From JBGTLA01 sp041744375 (GTDB taxonomy: Bacteria; Actinomycetota; Acidimicrobiia; Spongiisociales; ZC4RG35): a stretch of DNA of 64,000 nt. The DNA lies in NCBI GenBank assembly GCA_041744375.1, contig JBGTLA010000139.1, positions 1 to 64,000 on the forward strand. Reading direction: 5' to 3'. A program made the translations under genes and the position numbers. The notes under the pieces were generated by a model that was not told the DNA's origin, made no database searches, and saw only the letters and a program-made list of their open reading frames with translations. Below are positions 15,373 to 24,362 of the stretch, piece by piece (position 1 is the stretch's first letter; each line of letters starts with the position of its first letter).

Positions 15373-16929
15373 ATGACTACGAGAGCTCAATTGCAGGAGA
15401 AGTCGATCGGCGAACTGCGCGAGATCGCCGAATCCGTGGGAATCGAGACTGACGGACTGCAAAAGTCCAAGCTGATTTCCCAGATCATGGACAGGGACGG
15501 GGGAGGCGAAGCAGCGTCCGACTCGGCTCCCGAGGTCGCCCTTCCCGCTGCCACACCTCGCGACGCCTCCCCGGACCAGGGAGATGATGCAAGCCGGACA
15601 TCCAACGGATCCACGCCTGGCGGCCACGGCTCTGATGACGGTGACGAGCACCGGACCCAGAATCCCGATAGGGGTAACTCGAACGACGACAGCGATGACG
15701 ACGACAACCGGGGCAACCGCAACCGCAACCGGCGCAAGCGCAACCGGGGCCGCAACCCCCAGGGCGGGGGCGGTGGAGGAGGCGGCGGCTACGAGCAGCA
15801 GCCCGAGGGCGAGCAGGAGGTCCGCGAGGGGCTCCTCGACATTCTTCCCGAGGGCTACGGCTTCCTCCGCACCAGCGGATACTTGCCGAGCGATCGCGAT
15901 GTCTACGTGTCGGCCGGCCAGGTGCGCAAGTTCGGGTTGCGCAAGGGCGACCTCGTCGCCGGGCCCATCCGCTTGCCCCGGTCTCAAGAGAAGTTCCCGG
16001 CCCTGACCCGCATTGACACCGTCAATGGTGGTGATGTCCAGGAGGCACGCAACCGGGTCCGTTTCGAGAGCCTGACCCCCCTCTTCCCCGATTCTCGCCT
16101 CCGCTTGGAGGTGGACGGCCAAGGGGACTCGACACTGACGCGAATCGTCGACCTGATCGCCCCCATAGGAAAAGGTCAGCGTGGTCTCATCGTTTCACCC
16201 CCCAAGGCCGGCAAGACCACCGTTCTCAAAGAGATCGCCCAGGCGATAACCGTCAACAACCCGGAGTGCTACCTCATGGTGGTGCTGGTCGATGAGCGGC
16301 CCGAGGAGGTCACCGACATGCAACGGTCGGTGAAGGGCGAGGTCATCTTCTCGACCTTCGACCGCCCCGCCGAAGAGCACACCCAGGTGTCCGAACTGGC
16401 CATCGAGAGAGCCAAGCGCCTCGTCGAGTCGGGAACCGACGTAGTGATCCTCCTCGACTCGATCACGCGCCTGGCGAGGGCGCACAACCTCGCCACCCCG
16501 GCCTCCGGTCGAATCCTCTCCGGTGGGGTGGACTCGACGGCCCTGTACCCCCCCAAGCGGTTCTTCGGTGCTGCTCGCAACATCGAGGAGGGCGGCAGCC
16601 TCACGATCCTCGGAACCGCACTGGTGGAGACCGGTTCGAAGATGGATGAGGTCATCTTCGAGGAGTTCAAGGGAACCGGGAACATGGAGCTGCGCCTCGA
16701 CCGCAAGTTGGCCGACAAGAGGATCTATCCCGCCATCGACATCGAGTCGTCGGGAACACGACGGGAAGAATTGTTGTTCGACAACAAGGAACTGGCTCAG
16801 GTGTGGAAACTGCGGCGTGTGTTGCTGGCACTGGAACCAGGCGCGGCGCTGGAGCTGCTCATCGACCGCCTCAAGAACACCGTCTCCAACCCCGAGTTCC
16901 TGGCCGAGGTCGCCAAGAGCGGCAACTAA
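15373..16929 (+). CDS. rho: Transcription termination factor Rho
   Basis: A 518-residue hexameric RNA helicase that ends transcription. Order: Rho N-terminal helical domain (residues 1-45), a low-complexity insert of about 100 residues rich in Asp, Asn, Arg and then Gly (including a run of glycines), the OB-type RNA-binding domain opening EGLLDILPEGYGFLR, and the RecA-like ATPase with Walker A PPKAGKTT near residue 276. The Arg/Asn/Gly insert is typical of high-GC actinobacterial Rho and may add RNA contacts. ATG at 15373 is chosen as the first that starts the conserved N-terminal domain. rpmE follows after 12 bases. Confidence 0.97.
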   Translation: MTTRAQLQEKSIGELREIAESVGIETDGLQKSKLISQIMDRDGGGEAASDSAPEVALPAATPRDASPDQGDDASRTSNGSTPGGHGSDDGDEHRTQNPDRGNSNDDSDDDDNRGNRNRNRRKRNRGRNPQGGGGGGGGGYEQQPEGEQEVREGLLDILPEGYGFLRTSGYLPSDRDVYVSAGQVRKFGLRKGDLVAGPIRLPRSQEKFPALTRIDTVNGGDVQEARNRVRFESLTPLFPDSRLRLEVDGQGDSTLTRIVDLIAPIGKGQRGLIVSPPKAGKTTVLKEIAQAITVNNPECYLMVVLVDERPEEVTDMQRSVKGEVIFSTFDRPAEEHTQVSELAIERAKRLVESGTDVVILLDSITRLARAHNLATPASGRILSGGVDSTALYPPKRFFGAARNIEEGGSLTILGTALVETGSKMDEVIFEEFKGTGNMELRLDRKLADKRIYPAIDIESSGTRREELLFDNKELAQVWKLRRVLLALEPGAALELLIDRLKNTVSNPEFLAEVAKSGN

Positions 16930-16941
16930 AGAGAAGGAATC

Positions 16942-17190
16942 ATGCAGACCGAGATCCACCCCGCTTACGACGAGACCACTGTCACGTGCTCCTGCGGTAA
17001 CACGTTCAGCACCCGTTCCACCAAGCCGGGGGCGATGCGAGTCGAGCTGTGCAACGAGTGTCACCCCTTCTTCACCGGCAAACAGAAGCTGGTCGACACT
17101 GGTGGCCGGGTCGAGCGGTTCAAGAAGCGCTACGGCTCGGACTCCTTCACCAAGAAGAAGACCGAGACGGAGACCGCCGCCGACGAATGA
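16942..17190 (+). CDS. rpmE: 50S ribosomal protein L31 (zinc-binding form)
   Basis: An 82-residue L31 with the zinc cysteines at 16, 18, 37 and 40 (CSC...CNEC) and the HPFFTGKQK motif. Cysteine-containing L31 is the zinc-replete paralogue that links the two ribosomal subunits. GAAGGA lies before the ATG. The rho-rpmE-yqhQ-prfA order is common in Gram-positives. The stop overlaps the next ATG. Confidence 0.97.
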   Translation: MQTEIHPAYDETTVTCSCGNTFSTRSTKPGAMRVELCNECHPFFTGKQKLVDTGGRVERFKKRYGSDSFTKKKTETETAADE

Positions 17191-18179
17191 CGGCCCCAGC
17201 GCCGGGAGCCGAATCTGACTCTGGTCCCAGCATCGACCCGGCGTCGACTGTGGGCGGTCAGGCTGTACTCGAAGGGGTCATGATGCGCGCCCCGTCGGCG
17301 TGGGCGGTGGCAGTGCGGCGACCCGACGGCACCATCGAGGCGGTGCGCCACGAGCTCCCCCGCCTTTCCACGCGTTCTCGTGCGGCCCGAACTCCTCTCA
17401 TCCGGGGAGTCATGGTGCTGGGCGAGTCGCTGACCCTCGGCTATCGCGCCTTGTCCTGGTCCGCGCAAAAAGCGATAGACGAAGAAGAAGAAGAGCCGCT
17501 CACCAGCCGCCAGGTGGCCGTGTCGATGACGATCGCACTCGTGTTCTTCGTGGCCGTCTTCATGCTCGTCCCGGCGTTTGTCGCCCGTTGGACCACCGGA
17601 GATTCGGCCATCCTCTTCAACGTGGTGGAAGGCTTCGTGCGCCTCGCCCTCTTCGTCGGTTACATCTGGGCGATCGGCCGGGCCGCCGACATAGCGAGAG
17701 TGTTTGAGTTCCACGGCGCCGAACACATGACCATCCACGCCTTCGAGGCGGGTGACCCTCTCACCGTCGAGTCGGTGGCCCGGTATCAACCAGAACATCC
17801 CCGTTGCGGGACGAGCTTCCTTCTCATCGTGATCCTCGCCTCGATCGTCATCTTTTCCTTGCTGCATCAGCCCGGGATCCTCTGGCTCGTCGTGAGCCGC
17901 ATCGCCGGCATCCCGGTGATCGCCGGACTCTCGTACGAACTGCTGCGCTACTCGGGTCTGCGGCGGGAGAGCCGGCTTTCGGCCGTGCTGGCGGCACCCG
18001 GGATGTGGCTCCAGAAGCTGACAACGGGACGCCCTGGGGCGGATCAGATCGAAGTCGCTATCGCCTCGATGATGACGGCGCTCGACGACGAGATGGTGAT
18101 CGATGTCCGGGCGCGGGGACCGGTGCCCGATTCGGCTCTCACCGCCCGGGCCGAGGCGGTCGTTGCCGCCGGCGAGTGA
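17187..18179 (+). CDS. DUF1385 (YqhQ) family membrane protein
   Basis: A 330-residue integral membrane protein. It has the family's GGQAVLEGVMMRAP near residue 25, a central FHGAEHMTIHAFE stretch followed by HPRCGTSF, and four or so hydrophobic segments between residues 110 and 260. Biochemical role is unknown, but the gene is conserved between rpmE and prfA in many bacteria. The ATG at 17187 overlaps the rpmE stop as ATGA, and its stop shares a base with the prfA ATG. Confidence 0.9.
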   Translation: MTAPAPGAESDSGPSIDPASTVGGQAVLEGVMMRAPSAWAVAVRRPDGTIEAVRHELPRLSTRSRAARTPLIRGVMVLGESLTLGYRALSWSAQKAIDEEEEEPLTSRQVAVSMTIALVFFVAVFMLVPAFVARWTTGDSAILFNVVEGFVRLALFVGYIWAIGRAADIARVFEFHGAEHMTIHAFEAGDPLTVESVARYQPEHPRCGTSFLLIVILASIVIFSLLHQPGILWLVVSRIAGIPVIAGLSYELLRYSGLRRESRLSAVLAAPGMWLQKLTTGRPGADQIEVAIASMMTALDDEMVIDVRARGPVPDSALTARAEAVVAAGE

Positions 18180-19249
18180 TGGAGGAGTCCCTCACCGATC
18201 GGCTGGCGGAAGTCGAGGAGGCCTTCCGGGCCGTCTCCGCCGAATTGGCCGACGCGGCGGTGTCGGACCCGGCCAACCTGGCCGATCTCGGCCGGCGCCA
18301 CTCTGAACTGGCTGCCATCGTCGAGTTGATCGAAAGATGGCGGCGCACGCTCACCGACCACGACGAGGCTCTCGAGTTGGCGTCGGACGACCCCTCGCTC
18401 GCCTCTGAACTGAGAGTCCTGGCGGCCGAACGTCGCGCCGAGGCTGACCGCTTGGAGAAGGAACTCCGCCTGGCGATGGTGCCCGCCGACCCCAACGATC
18501 ATCGCGATGTCATCGTGGAGATCAGGGCTGCCGCCGGGGGAGACGAGGCTGCCATCTGGGCGGGGGACCTGTTGCGCATGTTCGAGCGGTTCGCCGACCG
18601 GCACGGTTACCGGGTCGAGGCCATCGATTCATCCCCATCGCCGTCCGGCGGGTACAGCCGGGTCACGGTGGGTGTCAAGGGGCCCGGCGCCTTCTCCCGC
18701 TTCAAGTACGAAGCCGGAGTTCACCGGGTTCAGCGGGTTCCCAAGACCGAATCGCAAGGACGTATCCATACCTCGACGGCCACCGTGGCCGTGCTCCCCG
18801 AAGCCGAAGCGGTTGAGGTCGACATCGATCCGGGAGATGTCAAAGTCGACGTGTACCGATCTCAGGGCCCCGGCGGCCAGTCGGTCAACACCACCGACTC
18901 CGCCGTTCGTCTCACCCACCAACCCAGCGGGCTGGTGGTCGCCGTCCAGGACGAGAAGAGCCAGCTCCAGAACAAGGAGAAGGCCTTTCGCATTCTCCGG
19001 GCCCGTCTGCTGTCACTCCGCCAGGCCGAGCAAGCGGCCGAAGTGGCCGGGGAGCGTCGCTCCCAGGTCGGTAGTGGTGACCGGTCTGAGAAGATCCGCA
19101 CCTACAACTACAAGGACAACCGGGTCACCGATCACCGTATCGGGCTCACCTCGCGGCGACTCGGTCAAGTGCTGGAAGGCGAACTCGACGAGATCATCGG
19201 AGCCCTCACCGCCGCCGAGCAAGCCGAGCGTCTCTCCCGACCCTCCTGA
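18179..19249 (+). CDS. prfA: Peptide chain release factor 1
   Basis: A 356-residue release factor that reads UAA and UAG stops. The catalytic GGQ is at about residues 231-233 in GPGGQSVNTTDSAVR, and the RF1 domain ends in KDNRVTDHRI. The start at 18179 shares a base with the preceding stop (TGATG) and matches the family's length; upstream reading lies inside the DUF1385 gene. prmC, which methylates this GGQ glutamine, is about 3 kb further along rather than adjacent. Confidence 0.97.
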   Translation: MEESLTDRLAEVEEAFRAVSAELADAAVSDPANLADLGRRHSELAAIVELIERWRRTLTDHDEALELASDDPSLASELRVLAAERRAEADRLEKELRLAMVPADPNDHRDVIVEIRAAAGGDEAAIWAGDLLRMFERFADRHGYRVEAIDSSPSPSGGYSRVTVGVKGPGAFSRFKYEAGVHRVQRVPKTESQGRIHTSTATVAVLPEAEAVEVDIDPGDVKVDVYRSQGPGGQSVNTTDSAVRLTHQPSGLVVAVQDEKSQLQNKEKAFRILRARLLSLRQAEQAAEVAGERRSQVGSGDRSEKIRTYNYKDNRVTDHRIGLTSRRLGQVLEGELDEIIGALTAAEQAERLSRPS

Positions 19250-19277
19250 GCGATCATTGTTTTCTCCAAGGATCCGC

Positions 19278-20687
19278 TCAACTCGCCTCTCGGCCCAGTT
19301 GGCTGATCCCTCTCCGCTCCATGTCGCCCCACACCTGGGTCGTCTTCCCGCCGAGCATCGCCCGGACCCGCCACCACACCGTCATCTGACGCAGCCCCAG
19401 GTTCTCGACGAAGACCACCGCCAGGAGCTTGATGGTTTCCCGCGGGTCGTTGAAGTAGCCGAAGCGCTCATCGAGCACGAGCGCCAAGAGTGAGTTGATA
19501 GCCCCGATGAACAGGGCGATGAGGAACAAGACGGCCACGTGCATGGGTGAGACGGCGCCGGTCAAGACGGCGATGGGGATGATGATGTAACCGAGAAACT
19601 CGACCAGAGGGGCCAGGTACTCGAAGAGCACCATCGACGGCCACGAGACCATCCCCACAGGTCCGTGGCGAGGGTTGAAGAAACTCGACCTGAAGTCCCG
19701 TACCGCCGTCATCAGCCCTCGGTGCCAGCGGATGCGCTGCCTGCGGAGCACGGCTCGGGTCGGCGGCACCTCCGTCCACACCACTGCCGACGGCGAGTAC
19801 ACGATCCGATAGGGGAGGCGTTCGTTGCGGTAGTGCCGGTGCAGCCGCATCGTCAGATCCAGATCCTCTCCAAAGTGCCCATGGGCGAACCCGCCCACCT
19901 CCACGAGGGCGTCTCGTCGGAAGATGCCGAACGCCCCGGAGAGGAGAGGAAGGGCGTTGATGGCCGACCAGGCCGGCCGGGAGGCGATGAAGGCCCTCAG
20001 GTATTCGAGGAGCTGGTATCGCTCGATGACGGTCTCGGGCACGGTGGCGGAGACCAGATGGCCGTGCTTCACGGTGCAACCGTTGATGGGGCGGATGTTG
20101 CCGCCCACGGCGATGGTCCTGTCCCGGTCCTCGGCGACCCGGCGCATGGCGTGCACGAGGGCGTTGCCGTCGATGAGCACGTCGGCGTCGGTGGCCATCA
20201 CGTAAGGGAAGCGGGCGGCGTTGATGGCCGCGTTGAGGGCGTCGGCACGTCCTCCATTCTCTTTGTCGACGACCGTCAGGGCGATGGGACGGCGCGACTT
20301 GTAGACCTGGCGGATGGGACTCGTCTCGAGGTTGGCGCGCAGGGGGTAGGGGACGGGTATCAGCTCGAAGGCCTCGATGAGCTTGGCCAGCGTGTCGTCG
20401 GTCGAGCCGTCGTTGGTGACGACGATCTCGAACCGGGGGTAGGACACCATCGTCATCGACCGGATCGCCTCGACGATCCCCGCCGACTCGTTGTAGGCAG
20501 GCACCACGACCGACACCGGGGGAGCCAGATCTGAATTGAGCATGTCCTCGATGCGCCCGAATCGCTCGATCATCCGTTCCCGGTAGAGAACAAGAGCGGA
20601 CCCCACCGCGAGCAGGAGCATGACGACCTGGAGTGCCACGTAGTACCCGAGCACGACCAGAGAAAAGAAGGCGAGAAACCAGCTCAC
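19278..20687 (-). CDS. Processive GT2-family glycosyltransferase
   Basis: A 469-residue membrane glycosyltransferase. One N-terminal transmembrane segment (about 6-34) precedes a GT2 catalytic domain (55-325) with TNDGSTDD at 91-98, the metal-binding DAD at 167-169, the catalytic base region GED at 273-275, and RQRIRW at 316-321, the Q/RxxRW motif of processive synthases such as hyaluronan, cellulose and poly-GlcNAc synthases. Further membrane segments follow at about 345-415. It likely makes and exports a polysaccharide; the sugar is not deducible. No PilZ domain is present. GTG at 20687 overlaps the HEAT-protein stop as GTGA. Confidence 0.88.
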   Translation of the reverse strand: MSWFLAFFSLVVLGYYVALQVVMLLLAVGSALVLYRERMIERFGRIEDMLNSDLAPPVSVVVPAYNESAGIVEAIRSMTMVSYPRFEIVVTNDGSTDDTLAKLIEAFELIPVPYPLRANLETSPIRQVYKSRRPIALTVVDKENGGRADALNAAINAARFPYVMATDADVLIDGNALVHAMRRVAEDRDRTIAVGGNIRPINGCTVKHGHLVSATVPETVIERYQLLEYLRAFIASRPAWSAINALPLLSGAFGIFRRDALVEVGGFAHGHFGEDLDLTMRLHRHYRNERLPYRIVYSPSAVVWTEVPPTRAVLRRQRIRWHRGLMTAVRDFRSSFFNPRHGPVGMVSWPSMVLFEYLAPLVEFLGYIIIPIAVLTGAVSPMHVAVLFLIALFIGAINSLLALVLDERFGYFNDPRETIKLLAVVFVENLGLRQMTVWWRVRAMLGGKTTQVWGDMERRGISQLGREAS

Positions 20688-21817
20688 TGGTCGCCAGCGA
20701 CTTTGGCGAGGAGGAGCCGGTCGGCGTCGGTGCCGGCGCCATTGGCCACCCGTACGGTTGCTTCGCCGAAGGCCCCCGATATCGTCAGCTGGTTGAGGGC
20801 GGCGTCGGCGGCGTAGCGGTCGGGGCCGTCGAGGGCTGCCACGAGTAGTGCTCGACCACCAGGAATCGAGCCGAGGGCGGTAGCGGCGTTCTGCCTTACC
20901 CACCAGACTTCGTCTGTGAGGAGCCGGGCCACATCGCCGGCGACGCGGGGATCGGCCATTCCGCTCAGGGCCGTCGCCGCCCGGGCGCGAACTCGCCATT
21001 CGTGGTCCCTGAGGGCGCGACGGAGGGGCTCGACGGCCGCTTCGCTTCCCGTGTGTTCCAGGGCCGAAGCCGCCGCCACTCGCCAATCCGGCTGGTTCGA
21101 TGTGAGGAGGGTGACGAGCGTGGGCTCGGCCCCGGTATCGCCGATCAAGCCGAGAAGGCGTGCCGCCAGCGCCACGACCTCCACCGAAGCGTGCGGCCGG
21201 TTCGCCTCCTGTTCGACCCATTGTCGCAGCGGCTCCACCGCCACGGCTCCCATCTGGACGAGCGCATCGGCCATGCGAGCGGCTTCCCAAGGCTTGATCC
21301 GGGTGGCAAGCTCGAGAACTCGGGGAACCGACGCCACGTCACCGAGCCGTGCCAGTGCTCGAACCGCGTTGACCCTGACGTGAGAGTTGCGGTCTGCGAG
21401 GAGTGAGCGCAGATCCTCGCTGTGGCGGGTGCCGGCCAGGTTGACGAGGCTGGATAAGGCGCGCAACCGGGAGGCGGCGGGGAACCGACGCTTGGCACGT
21501 GCCATCAGGTTGTCGGCGATCCCTAGGCGGTCGACCAGTTGGTCGACGAAGCGACGGTCGGCACCGGTGAGGAGGAGCTTGTAATCGGCCACGGCATCGT
21601 GGAAATAGGGGTCGTCGGACCATGCCGGCGGTGGATCGGTCGGAAGCATGCCCCGGCTCACCATCTCGCCCACGGCTGCCACGTAGTGGGCGCTGCGCAC
21701 TCCCCGATAGCGCTCGACCTGCCGATGAGCGAGCTTGATCGCCACCAGGAGAACAACCAGGCCGGCCGTAACGGCGGCAGCGAAGGCCAGGGCGGTGATG
21801 AAGCGAGCGTCCACCAC
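20684..21817 (-). CDS. Membrane-anchored HEAT-repeat protein
   Basis: A 377-residue protein with one N-terminal transmembrane helix (about 8-30) followed by some eight HEAT-like helical pairs from residue 110 to 350 (repeats such as VRVNAVRALARLG, WRVAAASALEHTG, WRVRARAATALSGM, WWVRQNAATALGSI). HEAT arrays are protein-binding scaffolds. It lies between a response regulator and a processive glycosyltransferase and is translationally coupled to the latter, so it probably forms a complex with it at the membrane. That role is inferred from context. Confidence 0.85.
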   Translation of the reverse strand: MVDARFITALAFAAAVTAGLVVLLVAIKLAHRQVERYRGVRSAHYVAAVGEMVSRGMLPTDPPPAWSDDPYFHDAVADYKLLLTGADRRFVDQLVDRLGIADNLMARAKRRFPAASRLRALSSLVNLAGTRHSEDLRSLLADRNSHVRVNAVRALARLGDVASVPRVLELATRIKPWEAARMADALVQMGAVAVEPLRQWVEQEANRPHASVEVVALAARLLGLIGDTGAEPTLVTLLTSNQPDWRVAAASALEHTGSEAAVEPLRRALRDHEWRVRARAATALSGMADPRVAGDVARLLTDEVWWVRQNAATALGSIPGGRALLVAALDGPDRYAADAALNQLTISGAFGEATVRVANGAGTDADRLLLAKVAGDQ

Positions 21818-21851
21818 CCATTATCGGCGTTGCTCGGGCGGGGTTGAGAAA

Positions 21852-22214
21852 TCAGGGCTGGGGGAGGTGGGGGGCGATCCGGGCCTTGAGCTCAGGCATA
21901 CTGAAGGGTTTGCGAATGTAGTCGGCGGCCCCCAACTCGAGCGATTGAATGACGGTCATGTCATCGTCGACGGCTGACAGCAGCAGCACGGGAAAGATCC
22001 GACCCTCCTTCCGCCACCGGTGGAGGATGTCGGTGCCCACCATCCCGGGCATGAGTTGGTCGAGGATGGCCAGGTCGATGTTCGCCTCGTTGCCCAGGTC
22101 GTAGGCTTCCATGCCGTTGTCCGCTTCGAGGACCTCGTGCCCGTCGGCCTGCAAATGTCGTCGGACGAGGAGGCGAACGCTGGGTGCGTCATCGGCGACG
22201 AGGATCCGGGCCAT
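21852..22214 (-). CDS. Single-domain response regulator
   Basis: A 120-residue CheY-like receiver domain with no output domain. The acidic pair is Asp8-Asp9, the phosphorylated residue is Asp52 in LAILDQLMPG, the switch residue is Ser80 and the conserved lysine is Lys102 in RKPF. ATG at 22214 is chosen over one at 22235 because it starts at MARILVADD. It heads the regulator-HEAT-GT2 operon (34 bases to the next gene), so it likely relays a kinase signal to the glycosyltransferase by protein contact. No histidine kinase gene is in the window. Confidence 0.9.
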   Translation of the reverse strand: MARILVADDAPSVRLLVRRHLQADGHEVLEADNGMEAYDLGNEANIDLAILDQLMPGMVGTDILHRWRKEGRIFPVLLLSAVDDDMTVIQSLELGAADYIRKPFSMPELKARIAPHLPQP

Positions 22215-22233
22215 ATGCCCACATTCTGGCAGC

Positions 22234-22983
22234 ATGGGCAGGGTGAAAGGCCACTATCTCGATCAGCTTCCCAGCCACGAGCGTCGGCGCTTGCTGGCGC
22301 TGGGCAGTAACGATCCGGAACATCTGGCTCGGCTGCGTTGCGAGGGCACGCCGCTCCAGTACCTCGAGGGCTTTGCCCCGTTCACCGATTTCGACGTGGT
22401 CGTGGATGAGAGGGTGCTGGTGCCGAGGCCCGAAACAGAAGGACTCTTCGAGTTGGCGGTGACCCTGTCCCAATCGCCGTCGGTGATCGTCGACCTGGGG
22501 ACGGGTTCGGGGGTCCTGGCCATCGCGCTGGCACGCCGGTTCCCGGCGGCGTCGGTTCACGCCGTCGACATCTCGGCGGATGCTCTCGAGGTGGCCCGGG
22601 AGAACACAAACCGGCTCGGTGTCGGTGTGGCGCTGTATCTGGGCGATCTCTTCGAGCCACTGCCCGGGGATCTGTTGGGAGGCGTGGACCTGGTGGTGTC
22701 CAATCCTCCCTATGTGTCGACACCAGAGTGGGCCGGTCTGCCCGAGGACGTGCGCCGAGAACCGCAAATCGCTCTGGTCGCTGGGCCCGTCGGCGATGAG
22801 GTTCTGCGTCGGATAGCGAGCGAGGTGGGGCCCTGGCTGGCACCGGGGGGTGTCGTGGTCTGCGAGGTGGGGGAGACTCAAGCCGATGGTCTGAAGCACG
22901 CCATGGCACCGTTGGGCCAAGTGTTGGTTCATCACGATCTCGCCGGTCGCCCCCGATACCTGTCTGTCGAGGCGCCGACGTGA
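22234..22983 (+). CDS. prmC: Release-factor glutamine N5-methyltransferase PrmC
   Basis: A 249-residue SAM methyltransferase that methylates the GGQ glutamine of RF1/RF2. The SAM loop is DLGTGSGVLAIALA and the catalytic motif SNPPYVS. The N-terminal helical domain is about 30 residues shorter than usual, though the conserved GTPLQYLEG segment is intact. ATG at 22234 is used; a GTG three codons later is possible. It is divergent from the response-regulator gene (19 bases) and overlaps tsaC. Confidence 0.93.
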   Translation: MGRVKGHYLDQLPSHERRRLLALGSNDPEHLARLRCEGTPLQYLEGFAPFTDFDVVVDERVLVPRPETEGLFELAVTLSQSPSVIVDLGTGSGVLAIALARRFPAASVHAVDISADALEVARENTNRLGVGVALYLGDLFEPLPGDLLGGVDLVVSNPPYVSTPEWAGLPEDVRREPQIALVAGPVGDEVLRRIASEVGPWLAPGGVVVCEVGETQADGLKHAMAPLGQVLVHHDLAGRPRYLSVEAPT

Positions 22984-23549
22984 GCGCCGCGTCCGTGGAG
23001 ACGGCGGCCACGGCGATATCCGAGGGGTTGGTGGTGGGTGTCCCGACCGACACCGTGTACGGGCTGGCAGTAGACCCCTGGAACGAAAGCGCCGTGGCGG
23101 CCTTGTTCGTCATCAAGGGTCGCCCCCCCAACAAACCCATCGGGTTGCTGGCCGGCTCTATCGACGAGGTGACCGAGATCGTCGATCTCGGCCCGGCCGC
23201 TTCCCTGGCCGAATGTCACTGGCCAGGTGCTCTCTCCGTCGTGGTCCGACCCCGGGTCCTCATTCCAGACTGGGTGGGAGATCGGGCCCTGGGAACCGTG
23301 GCCGTTAGAGTGCCCGACCATGAGGTGCTCAGAGATCTGCTCGCCCGTACCGGTCCGTTGGCGGTCACGTCGGCCAATCGCACAGGCGAGCCGGAGGCCG
23401 GCGACGATGTCGAAGCTCGGCGTGTCTTTGGGACTCTGGTGGCGGTCTACGTGCCCGGCCGCAGCCAGGGAGGAGTGGCCTCCACCGTCGTGGATGCCAC
23501 CGGGCCCAGTCTCACCGTCCTCAGGCCGGGCCCCATCAAGCTGTGTTGA
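22980..23549 (+). CDS. tsaC: L-threonylcarbamoyladenylate synthase (TsaC/Sua5 family)
   Basis: A 189-residue YrdC-fold enzyme that makes threonylcarbamoyl-AMP from threonine, bicarbonate and ATP for the t6A modification of tRNAs reading ANN codons. Landmarks are GVPTDTVYGLA, the KGRPPNKP nucleotide-binding segment and TSANRTGE. It is the short TsaC form without the Sua5 C-terminal domain. GTG at 22980 overlaps the prmC stop. Its 3' end overlaps the convergent gene by 14 bases. Confidence 0.94.
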   Translation: MSAASVETAATAISEGLVVGVPTDTVYGLAVDPWNESAVAALFVIKGRPPNKPIGLLAGSIDEVTEIVDLGPAASLAECHWPGALSVVVRPRVLIPDWVGDRALGTVAVRVPDHEVLRDLLARTGPLAVTSANRTGEPEAGDDVEARRVFGTLVAVYVPGRSQGGVASTVVDATGPSLTVLRPGPIKLC

Positions 23550-24252
23550 GACGGCGGAATCTGCCCAAATCGACGGGGGCCACGGTCATCGGTGCTCGAA
23601 GCACCGGTCCCTCTAGGAGATCCGCCCCATAAGAACGTGCCCAATCGAGATCGCCATCAGAGCGCAGCTCGGCCGCAATGATCATGGCCGATCCACCTAC
23701 CGGAGGGGCCAGTGCCGTCGTCGACGGGGTCACCACCAATGCGTCGAATCCTTCGGCGGAGGCCAACCGCTGCCCGCTGACACCCACGTCAACCCCAAAT
23801 CGGCGCGCCTCGGACACAGCGTCGGCGAGTGTCTGGCGTCGGCGGCCCACCCGGGCGGTTTCGAACACCAGCATGAGTCGATGGCCCGTCAGCCGGCGGA
23901 CGGTGCGCCCGAAGGCCGGAGCGAGTGCCAGTTCAGGTGTGACGGTCACAGCGATGAACTCGTCGGGATGGAGAGCGTCCACTGCCATCGTGGTCCAGGT
24001 CAAGATGGCCAGTTCCCGATCGGTGGCCTCGGTCGAAGCCGGGTCGTCGGGGGTCGTGTCTGGCCGAGCCAGATAACCGGCGGCCGCACCGGAAGGGTCG
24101 GAAGCTGCCAGCAGCGGGCTGAGCTCCACCTGGAACTTGGCAGATGCCGAGTAGCGACGCGATAAACCGGACAGGGATGCGCCGTTGGCGCGGCGGTCGG
24201 TCGTCGAGATCGGTGAGCTCATGGCCCTCGCTTGGAGATCTGGCATGCGCAT
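23536..24252 (-). CDS. Degenerate EAL-like protein, probably inactive
   Basis: A protein of about 238 residues with no confident family match. The second half follows the outline of an EAL (c-di-GMP phosphodiesterase) domain: a VTVTPELALAPAF strand-helix like the VNLSP region, a GHRLMLVFE strand at the place of the LEITE motif, and a C-terminal WARSYGADLLEGPVLRAPM like the Gly-Ala-Asp/QG-x-RP end of EAL proteins. The EAL signature, the DDFG loop and the metal ligands are missing, so catalysis is unlikely and a binding role is possible. Start is uncertain: ATG at 24252, 24246 or 24222. Confidence 0.6.
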   Translation of the reverse strand: MRMPDLQARAMSSPISTTDRRANGASLSGLSRRYSASAKFQVELSPLLAASDPSGAAAGYLARPDTTPDDPASTEATDRELAILTWTTMAVDALHPDEFIAVTVTPELALAPAFGRTVRRLTGHRLMLVFETARVGRRRQTLADAVSEARRFGVDVGVSGQRLASAEGFDALVVTPSTTALAPPVGGSAMIIAAELRSDGDLDWARSYGADLLEGPVLRAPMTVAPVDLGRFRRLNTA

Positions 24253-24323
24253 GACATGTATCGGTTCCGGATCCGCCAAACCTTGAATTGGATACCGTCG
24301 ATCCGGTCTGTGCCGCCACCGGG

Positions 24324-24329
24324 TACTGT
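24324..24329 (+). promoter_or_regulatory. TACTGT -10-like box upstream of glyA
   Basis: TACTGT ends about 33 bases before the glyA ATG, giving a short leader that contains GGAG at a workable distance from the start. The -35 element is not evident. Confidence 0.35.
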
Positions 24330-24362
24330 GCCGACCTACGTCGATCTGGAGCCAGCTCACCA

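Noticed and set aside
20690..21290. Upstream in-frame extension of the GT2 gene
   Set aside because: It is the shadow of the HEAT-repeat gene; the GTG at 20687 with the GTGA overlap is a better start.
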